Below, piece by piece: positions 1 to 5,841 of a DNA stretch of 5,841 bases. This DNA is from CAMAVH01 sp036500145 (lineage in GTDB: Bacteria > Pseudomonadota > Alphaproteobacteria > SMXQ01). A model generated the notes under the pieces. That model did not search any database. It saw only the letters and a list, made by a program, of their open reading frames with translations, and was not told the DNA's origin. Position 1 is the first letter of the stretch. Each line of letters begins with the position of its first letter. The DNA is taken from the NCBI GenBank assembly GCA_036500145.1, contig DASYCO010000036.1, positions 1-5,841 on the forward strand, read 5' to 3'. The translations under genes were made by a program, and so were the position numbers.

Positions 1-298
<298 letters not shown>

Positions 299-299
299 C

Positions 300-328
300 T
301 CCGTAGACCCCGGCTTGCCAAAGGTCAA
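300..328 (-). promoter_or_regulatory. Putative rnpB promoter
   Basis: On the minus strand TTGACC (328-323) matches the sigma-70 -35 consensus at five of six positions. A spacer of exactly 17 bases follows, then TACGGA (305-300), a poor -10 that keeps only the initial TA. Transcription would start near 293, next to the expected 5' end of the RNase P RNA. The element lies in the 50-base gap after the amidase stop codon, consistent with rnpB having its own promoter. The weak -10 keeps confidence modest. Confidence 0.4.
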
Positions 329-353
329 GCGGCGGGCCCCGGACCGGCGCGGC

Positions 354-1097
354 TCAACGCTTTATTTTCAACAGCTTATCGAGATAGGACAGGGTCTCGG
401 GATCGGCCTGGCCGTCGATCCGCCAGGGCCGGAAGTGGCGCTGGAAGGCGGTGACGACGCTGGCGGTCTGGCCGCCGTAGAGCCCGTCCACCAGGATCTG
501 GTAGCCGTAGGCGGTGAGCTTGCCCTGTAGGTCGCGGACGCCGTCGCCGGTGGCGCCGACCGTCAGGAGGGCCGCGCCGGGGGCCGGCTTGGCGGCGAGG
601 TCGGGCCACAGGCCGATGCCGTCGGCGGCGAGGCCGCGCCAGTCGAACAGCTCGCCGGGGTCGGTCTTGCGCGTCGGCGCCACGTCGGAATGGCCGAGCA
701 CGCCATGGGCGGAAATGGGATGGCGCGCCAGGATGCCGCGCGCCAGCAGCACGAATGAGGCCATCTGCGCCGTCGGGAACGGCTGGTAGCCATGCTCGTG
801 GCCGGGATTGGCGAGCTCGATGCCGATGGAGCGCGAGTTGACGTCTTCGCGCCCGGCCCAGCCGCCGGCGCCGGCGTGCCAGGCGCGCTGGTCCTCGGCC
901 ACCAAGCGGAAGACCAGGCCGCCCTCGTCGATCAGATAATGGCTGCTGACCTTGGCTTCGGGGTCGCACAGGCGCGCGCGCGCGCCGTCGGCCGTCGGCA
1001 TGCCGGTGTAATGGACGATGAGAAGCTCGATACGGGTACCCGGCGCGCGGAGGTCATGATTGGGCGACGGGCAATCGATGAAGGCTGTTTCGCGCAT
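354..1097 (-). CDS. AmpD-type N-acetylmuramoyl-L-alanine amidase with peptidoglycan-binding domain
   Basis: This is a zinc amidase of the Amidase_2 (AmpD) family, which cuts the bond between N-acetylmuramic acid or anhydro-muramic acid and L-alanine in peptidoglycan or its turnover fragments. The 247-residue protein has the family opening SPNHD (11-15). The zinc ligands are His29 (in IVHYTGM), His136 (in GHSDVAP) and Asp146 (in RKTDPG). Lys144 and Glu94 (in IGIELAN) sit where AmpD has its catalytic helpers, and the 10-residue His-to-Asp spacing matches AmpD. Residues about 178-245 form a PG_binding_1 domain (GDGVRDLQGKL, VDGLYG, AFQRHF). No Sec or lipoprotein signal is visible, so it looks cytoplasmic, as for a recycling enzyme, although the wall-binding domain is more usual in exported relatives. 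An in-frame TAG lies two codons upstream of the ATG, so no longer form is possible. No clear Shine-Dalgarno precedes it. It lies directly upstream of rnpB on the same strand. Confidence 0.92.
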   Translation of the reverse strand: MRETAFIDCPSPNHDLRAPGTRIELLIVHYTGMPTADGARARLCDPEAKVSSHYLIDEGGLVFRLVAEDQRAWHAGAGGWAGREDVNSRSIGIELANPGHEHGYQPFPTAQMASFVLLARGILARHPISAHGVLGHSDVAPTRKTDPGELFDWRGLAADGIGLWPDLAAKPAPGAALLTVGATGDGVRDLQGKLTAYGYQILVDGLYGGQTASVVTAFQRHFRPWRIDGQADPETLSYLDKLLKIKR

Positions 1098-1243
1098 CGG
1101 CTAGATATACTGCGCTCCGGCGCGGCGCTACAGCCTCGGCGTGCGTCACATTGTCGTGCGATGCATTTTTTCGTTCGCCGTTCTGAGCAGCTTTCCGCCA
1201 TGCGGCAGAAATGTTGCCGCAACGTTGCAGAATGGGCCGCGCG
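1098..1243. other. Intergenic gap between amidase and aroQ-like gene
   Basis: These 146 bases separate the housekeeping end of the window from the accessory locus. They contain a 7-bp hairpin just after the aroQ-like stop codon (listed separately), a 10-base palindrome GCAACGTTGC (1219-1228), and an AT-rich TATATC (1109-1104, minus) just upstream of the amidase ATG. I see no RNA gene, no small gene with a convincing ribosome binding site, and no T-tract terminator. Confidence 0.5.
1201..1221 (-). repeat. Inverted repeat downstream of the aroQ-like gene, possible weak terminator
   Basis: On the minus strand TGCGGCA (1221-1215) and TGCCGCA (1207-1201) form a perfect 7-bp stem with a 7-base loop, 22 bases after the aroQ-like stop codon. 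No T-run follows, so this is not a standard intrinsic terminator. It could be a transcript-end stabiliser, part of a Rho-dependent end, or chance in GC-rich DNA. Confidence 0.3.
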
Positions 1244-1696
1244 TTAACTTTTGCCTTTCAGGTAGAGGCGGTGAAGCGCCTGCAGGCCGAGGCAGTAACC
1301 CTCGAGGCCGGCGCCGCAGATGATCGCCCTTGCCACATGGCTGAGGTAGGACGGCGGCCGGTAGGACTCTTTGTTGTAGATGTTGGTGATGTGCACTTCG
1401 ATCACCGGCGTGCCGACGGAGCGTACGGCGGTATGCAGCGCCAGCGACGTGCGGGCGTAGGCGCCTGGGTTCATGACGATGCCGACGGCCTTCTGGTAGC
1501 TCTCCTGCACCCAGTCGATCAGCACGCCTTCGTGGTTGGTCTGGCGGAAGTCGATCTCCATGCCGAGCGCCGCGGCTTCTTCCTCGCACATGCGCTGGCA
1601 ATCCTGCAGCGTCTGGTGGCCGTAGAGATGCGGCTCGCGGATGCCGAGCAGATTCATGTTGGGGCCGTTCAAGACGTAGACCAAAGGCTTCGACAT
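1244..1696 (-). CDS. aroQ: Type II 3-dehydroquinate dehydratase homologue with altered substrate pocket
   Basis: The family enzyme removes water from 3-dehydroquinate to give 3-dehydroshikimate, in aromatic amino-acid synthesis or quinate breakdown, as a cytoplasmic dodecamer. The 150-residue length is normal and the fold signatures are all present: LNGPNMNLLG (9-18), REPHLYG (20-26), FRQTNHEG (50-57), NPGAY (76-80), IEVH (99-102). By motif alignment to the Mycobacterium tuberculosis enzyme, the catalytic Tyr25, Arg20, Asn13, Asn76, Glu100, His102 and Arg113 are kept. The conserved pocket His is Arg82 (ARTS instead of HTS), the inter-subunit Asp is Thr89, the loop Arg is Lys109 (NKE instead of ARE), and Ser is Thr104. 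The start has a good ribosome binding site, GAGGAAAG (1708-1701). It lies 60 bases after a TctC-type receptor and not beside accBC, the frequent neighbours of biosynthetic aroQ. Family membership is firm; the actual substrate is uncertain. Confidence 0.9.
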   Translation of the reverse strand: MSKPLVYVLNGPNMNLLGIREPHLYGHQTLQDCQRMCEEEAAALGMEIDFRQTNHEGVLIDWVQESYQKAVGIVMNPGAYARTSLALHTAVRSVGTPVIEVHITNIYNKESYRPPSYLSHVARAIICGAGLEGYCLGLQALHRLYLKGKS

Positions 1697-1700
1697 AGTT

Positions 1701-1708
1701 CTTTCCTC
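1701..1708 (-). promoter_or_regulatory. Ribosome binding site of the aroQ-like gene
   Basis: GAGGAAAG on the minus strand ends four bases before the ATG at 1696. It supports that start over longer readings of overlapping frames. Confidence 0.7.
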
Positions 1709-1716
1709 GCTGGAGC

Positions 1717-1753
1717 GGCGGGTGGGACCATCGCCGAGACGGTCCCGCCTGCC
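1717..1753 (-). repeat. Intercistronic hairpin between receptor and aroQ-like gene
   Basis: Arms at 1717-1729 and 1741-1753 are complementary over 13 positions with two mismatches in the minus-strand transcript, including an uninterrupted GGGACC/GGTCCC core. The loop is 11 bases. It fills most of the 60-base gap, beginning three bases after the receptor stop codon and ending before the ribosome binding site of the next gene. No T-run follows, so read-through is expected. Such a hairpin could stabilise the upstream message or lower the expression of the downstream gene. Confidence 0.5.
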
Positions 1754-1756
1754 GGC

Positions 1757-2782
1757 TCATTGCATCTTCAGGATGTCGTTGACGGTTTTGAGCACCGGCA
1801 CCGGCGTGTCGTAGAGATGCGCGACGAGGTCCTGCATCTCGGTGCCCTTGACGATGTCGATGTCGAGCTTCTGCTTGGCGGCGTCCGCCATGAACTCGGG
1901 ATCCTTCATCATGGCCTCGAACGAAGCGCGCAGCTGCTGCACGCGGTCGATCGGCGTGCCCGGCGGCGCGAAGAAGGGCCAGGCGAGCATGGCGTCCGAT
2001 TCCAGGAACTCGATGGCCTGGCGCGCCTCGTCCGTCTTGGCGAATTCATGCGCCATCGGCACGTTGGGCAGGTCGGGCGCCTTGGCCAAGGTGAACTGCG
2101 TCAGGAACTTGATCTTGCCGTCGCGCACCCAGTCGGCGTTGCGCGCCTTGATCGTGCCCCAGGCCCAGCCGCAAAAGGCCTCCGTCTCGCCCTTTTCCAT
2201 GGCGGCGGCGGTCTCGTTGCCGCCGGGATAGCCGACGACGGTTTTCCACTTGGTGCCGATCAGCGCGTTAAGCGCCTTCGGGAAGGTGAAGGTGCGCGAG
2301 CCGGGGCCGGACGAGCCGACGATGGTCTCGCGCTTGATCACGTCCTCCATGCTATCGACCGGCACCGTGTGCCAGACGACGCAGACGCTCGGTTCGGCGG
2401 CGCGCCCGCCAATGTACTGGAACTTGCGCGAGTCGAACTTCGCCTGCGCGTCGCCGAGGATCGGGGCGAGGATGATGCCGCCTGTGATCATGCCGAGGCG
2501 CGTGCCGTCTTGCGGCTGCAGGTTGTAGATCGTGTTGGCGGCGACCATGCTGCCGGCGCCCGGCATGTTGGTGACGAGGAATCCCGGATTGCCCGGAATC
2601 TGCTTGCCGTAGTGGCGGGCATAGAGCCGCGCGGCGAGATCATAGCCGCCGCCGGCGCTGAAGCCGACGACGATCTCGATGCGTTTGCCGCGATAGAAAT
2701 CCTGCGCTTCGGCTGGCGCGGAGAGCGCGCCCAGCGCCAGCGCGCCCAGGCCGACGAACGTCGGCAGTGCAGTGAGTTTCAT
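1757..2782 (-). CDS. Tripartite tricarboxylate transporter (TctC/Bug) family substrate-binding protein, canonical type
   Basis: This is an exported solute receptor of the TctC/Bug family, which binds small carboxylates or related compounds in the periplasm and hands them to a TctA/TctB membrane carrier. The chosen start gives 341 residues, the normal family length. It begins with MKLTALP, a hydrophobic core (about 8-21) and a likely signal cleavage after Ala-Glu-Ala (26). A strong GGGAGG ribosome binding site (2794-2789) lies six bases upstream. A frame running 15 codons further upstream would spoil the signal peptide and has no such site. The mature protein shows FYRGKRIEIVVG, the first ligand loop FSAGGGYD (41-48), the second loop NMPGAGS (72-78), and FFAPPGTPIDR (270-280) near the C-terminus. 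It has only two cysteines, 134 and 204. It probably forms a transcription unit with the aroQ-like gene. The ligand cannot be told from sequence, and no membrane component is nearby in the window. Confidence 0.9.
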   Translation of the reverse strand: MKLTALPTFVGLGALALGALSAPAEAQDFYRGKRIEIVVGFSAGGGYDLAARLYARHYGKQIPGNPGFLVTNMPGAGSMVAANTIYNLQPQDGTRLGMITGGIILAPILGDAQAKFDSRKFQYIGGRAAEPSVCVVWHTVPVDSMEDVIKRETIVGSSGPGSRTFTFPKALNALIGTKWKTVVGYPGGNETAAAMEKGETEAFCGWAWGTIKARNADWVRDGKIKFLTQFTLAKAPDLPNVPMAHEFAKTDEARQAIEFLESDAMLAWPFFAPPGTPIDRVQQLRASFEAMMKDPEFMADAAKQKLDIDIVKGTEMQDLVAHLYDTPVPVLKTVNDILKMQ

Positions 2783-2852
2783 GGTTGGCCTCCCTGTTGC
2801 GGTTTTTGGCTTTCTTACGCGTCGCATGCGGCGTCGAGAGAGGGCGTCGCTG
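2783..2852. other. Upstream region of the canonical TctC-type receptor gene
   Basis: These 70 bases lie between the terminator of the gene further upstream and the receptor start, so they should hold the promoter of the receptor/aroQ-like unit. I found the ribosome binding site (GGGAGG, 2794-2789) and an 8-base palindrome CGCATGCG (2823-2830). The palindrome is flanked by ACGC (2817-2820) and GCGT (2831-2834), which extend the symmetry with a two-base bulge and could be an operator. No convincing -35/-10 pair is visible. Confidence 0.35.
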
Positions 2853-2887
2853 AAAAAAAGAGCCGGATGAACATGTCATCCGGCTCT
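2853..2887 (-). terminator. Rho-independent terminator of the divergent TctC-type gene
   Basis: The arms AGAGCCGGATGA (2887-2876 on the minus strand) and TCATCCGGCTCT (2870-2859) form a perfect 12-bp stem around a five-base loop. On the minus strand they are followed at once by a run of T (seven A on the plus strand, 2853-2859, the last paired in the stem). The run is on one side only, so it works for minus-strand transcripts. It closes the gene ending at 2943, so the next gene on that strand should need its own promoter. Confidence 0.92.
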
Positions 2888-2897
2888 CTCGTCATGG

Positions 2898-2940
2898 GGC
2901 GGAAGCGTCCGCCATCATGTCACCCGATCCTTCGGCGGAC
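2898..2940 (-). repeat. Three-arm alternative pairing region in the 3' end of the receptor transcript
   Basis: Arm B (2907-2913) can pair with arm A (2898-2903; six bp, four-base loop) or with arm C (2934-2940; seven bp, 20-base loop), but not both. The region sits between the receptor stop codon (2943-2945) and the terminator stem. All matches are exact. The arms do not overlap the terminator, so a regulatory switch is not shown; a 3' end stabiliser is the simpler reading. Confidence 0.4.
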
Positions 2941-2942
2941 CG

Positions 2943-3989
2943 TCACTCGCCCTTCAGCAGGCCGATGACCTTGTCCTTCACGGCGGGCGGCTGGTTGAGC
3001 ATCGAGTGGATCGCCTCGGTCATCTCCTCGCCGCGCGTCAGGCTCGGCTCGATGTTGGCGACCTTCTGGGTTTCGGCGATGAAGGCAGGGTCGACGGCGA
3101 GCTTGGCGAAGGCGTCGCGCAGGTGCTTGGCCCGGTCGGCCGGGATGTTCGGCGGCGCGAAGTAGGGCCGTGCGAGGTCGAGGATCGGATTGACCATGAG
3201 GAACAGCGGGCGCTGTTCCTCCGGGATCACGTCCATGATCCAGGGCACGTTGTACGGCGCGAGCTGCGGCGCCTTGTGGCCGGCCACCTGCACGAGAACC
3301 TTCACCTTGCCCTCGTCGAGCATCTGCTTGCCGCGGCCGCCGAGGAAGCCGATGAGGTCGCCGCCCGAGGCATGGATCTCGCCGCGCTCGATGGCGATCT
3401 CGATGTCGTTGTTCTTGTAGCCGTAGATGATGTCCATGTTCAGCTTGAACGCGTCCTTCAGCAGCTCGGGCACGAGGCCGAAGCCGGTCGAGCCGCGTGC
3501 CGTGGCGCCGAACTTCACCGGCTGCGGGCAGGTGGCGATGGCCTCCAGCGACTGGCAGGGGAAGTCGGAGCGCATCCAGAACAGCACAGTCGCGGTGTAG
3601 AGGTTGCCGACCCAGGTGAACTTGTCGAGGTCGAAGCGGATGTTCGGCTGCGAGATGGCGCGGCTGAACAGGCCCGACGAGCCGGCGCCGATGGTCAGGC
3701 CATCCTTCTCCGCCACGTTGTAGATGTGGTTCGCGGCCGCGATCGATTCGGGCTGCGGCATGTTCTGCACGATGACCGTCGGCTTGCCGTCGATGTACTT
3801 GCTGAGATGGCGGCCAGCGATGCGGGCGAGGATGTCGACGCCGCTCGCCTCGCTGCTGCCGACGATGATGCGGAAGGTCTTGCCCTTGTAGAAGTCGCCG
3901 ACGCTCTGCTGCGCCTGGGCGCCGGTGGCCGCGGCGCCGATGGCGAGCGCCGCCAATGCAACGGACAAAATTAGCCTGTTCGGCTTCAT
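2943..3989 (-). CDS. Divergent TctC/Bug family substrate-binding protein
   Basis: This is a second exported receptor of the tripartite tricarboxylate transporter family, 348 residues. The signal peptide MKPNRLILSV...GAQAQ has a hydrophobic core at about 6-22 and a likely cut after Ala26 (AQA). The start is fixed by the AGGAGA ribosome binding site (4001-3996), six bases upstream. The same frame stays open far to the right, to 5774, but only because it runs opposite the next gene; that part has no signal peptide or family match. The family frame is clear: DFYKGKTFRIIVG (32-44), AAANHIYN (84-91), FAPPNIPADR (277-286). Both ligand loops depart from the usual pattern: GSSEASGVD (44-52) replaces the glycine-rich type, and NMPQPES (76-82) replaces NxPGAGx. 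Its only two cysteines, 145 and 154, are nine residues apart and may form a disulfide. It is transcribed divergently from the 5-oxoprolinase-like gene, which suggests shared control. Confidence 0.9.
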   Translation of the reverse strand: MKPNRLILSVALAALAIGAAATGAQAQQSVGDFYKGKTFRIIVGSSEASGVDILARIAGRHLSKYIDGKPTVIVQNMPQPESIAAANHIYNVAEKDGLTIGAGSSGLFSRAISQPNIRFDLDKFTWVGNLYTATVLFWMRSDFPCQSLEAIATCPQPVKFGATARGSTGFGLVPELLKDAFKLNMDIIYGYKNNDIEIAIERGEIHASGGDLIGFLGGRGKQMLDEGKVKVLVQVAGHKAPQLAPYNVPWIMDVIPEEQRPLFLMVNPILDLARPYFAPPNIPADRAKHLRDAFAKLAVDPAFIAETQKVANIEPSLTRGEEMTEAIHSMLNQPPAVKDKVIGLLKGE

Positions 3990-3995
3990 CGCATG

Positions 3996-4001
3996 TCTCC
4001 T
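3996..4001 (-). promoter_or_regulatory. Ribosome binding site of the divergent TctC-type gene
   Basis: AGGAGA on the minus strand lies six bases before the ATG at 3989. It decides the start against the much longer open frame on this strand. Confidence 0.75.
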
Positions 4002-4010
4002 ATGTGAGCC

Positions 4011-4031
4011 GGCCGTGCTTATGCGACGGCC
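4011..4031 (-). repeat. Leader hairpin upstream of the divergent TctC-type gene
   Basis: GGCCGT (4011-4016) and ACGGCC (4026-4031) form a six-bp GC-rich stem with a nine-base loop. It falls between a -10-like box and the ribosome binding site of the minus-strand receptor gene, so it would lie in its 5' leader. It is short enough to be chance. Confidence 0.25.
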
Positions 4032-4047
4032 TTGATTCCCTGGTCCG

Positions 4048-4053
4048 ATCATA
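4048..4053 (-). promoter_or_regulatory. Possible -10 box of the divergent TctC-type gene
   Basis: TATGAT on the minus strand matches the -10 consensus at five of six positions, about 58 bases upstream of the ATG. No good -35 exists at 16 to 18 bases, so an activator would be needed if this is the promoter. Confidence 0.3.
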
Positions 4054-4066
4054 TTCATTTTTTGCT

Positions 4067-4095
4067 TTGATATGCCAGCCCGCCGCGCGCATATC
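4067..4095 (+). promoter_or_regulatory. Putative promoter of the 5-oxoprolinase-like gene, overlapped by an inverted repeat
   Basis: TTGATA (4067-4072; five of six to the -35 consensus), a 17-base spacer and CATATC (4090-4095; three of six to the -10) would start transcription near 4102, leaving a leader of about 29 bases. The perfect inverted repeat GATATGC (4069-4075) / GCATATC (4089-4095), with 13 bases between its arms, covers both boxes. That is a natural position for an operator. Both the promoter and operator readings are inferences. Confidence 0.4.
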
Positions 4096-4130
4096 CTGTG
4101 GCGCATTTTTTCAAGACAGCTGCGTGTAAA

Positions 4131-5841
<1,711 letters not shown>

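Noticed and set aside
1211..2968. 585-residue plus-strand open frame.
   Set aside because: It lies opposite the aroQ-like gene, two intergenic regions and a receptor gene, all with clear family motifs. Long antisense frames are expected in GC-rich DNA.
3006..3974. 322-residue plus-strand open frame.
   Set aside because: It is antisense to the divergent receptor and of low-complexity composition, typical of a GC-rich shadow.
4062..4080. Sigma-54-like element on the minus strand, TGGCAT followed by a GC pair.
   Set aside because: The GG-to-GC spacing is one base short of the strict requirement and the -12 side lacks TTGC.
1163..4112. The 10-mer GCATTTTTTC occurs in two intergenic regions (1163-1172 and 4103-4112).
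   Set aside because: It is short, low in complexity and lies in unrelated contexts; most likely chance.

Overview
The window is about 5.8 kb of GC-rich DNA that reads as an alphaproteobacterium, probably Hyphomicrobiales (Rhizobiales). This rests on base composition, on the sequence of the partial RNase P RNA, and on a peptidoglycan-amidase gene lying directly beside rnpB, an arrangement I recall from that group. The genus cannot be fixed from the sequence alone.

Layout, left to right. (1) The left edge holds the 5' three quarters of rnpB on the minus strand, running off the window. (2) Next, also on the minus strand, is a 247-residue AmpD-type N-acetylmuramoyl-L-alanine amidase with a C-terminal peptidoglycan-binding domain. 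These two look like core-genome housekeeping. (3) From about 1244 rightwards the character changes to an accessory, catabolic-looking locus. On the minus strand are an AroQ-type (type II) 3-dehydroquinate dehydratase homologue and, 60 bases upstream of it, an exported solute receptor of the tripartite tricarboxylate transporter (TctC/Bug) family. They probably form one transcription unit with a hairpin between the genes. (4) Further right is a second, divergent TctC/Bug receptor, also on the minus strand, closed by a strong intrinsic terminator. (5) Divergent from it, on the plus strand, starts a large 5-oxoprolinase/hydantoinase-A type gene. It is open to the end of the window, where 570 codons of an expected 1,200 or so are visible.

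How the genes may work together (inference). Two periplasmic receptors would capture carboxylated small molecules. The 5-oxoprolinase/hydantoinase-like enzyme would open a cyclic amide or related ring using ATP, and the AroQ-like enzyme would dehydrate a hydroxy-acid. No TctA or TctB membrane component is in the window, so the receptors are either orphans that use a transporter elsewhere or the membrane genes lie outside.

The most interesting point is that the AroQ homologue keeps its core catalytic residues but has lost several otherwise conserved substrate-pocket residues. It may therefore be a repurposed dehydratase rather than the shikimate-pathway enzyme. The second receptor likewise has both canonical ligand loops rewritten. 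The shared intergenic region between that receptor and the oxoprolinase carries an operator-like inverted repeat that coincides with a plausible promoter.
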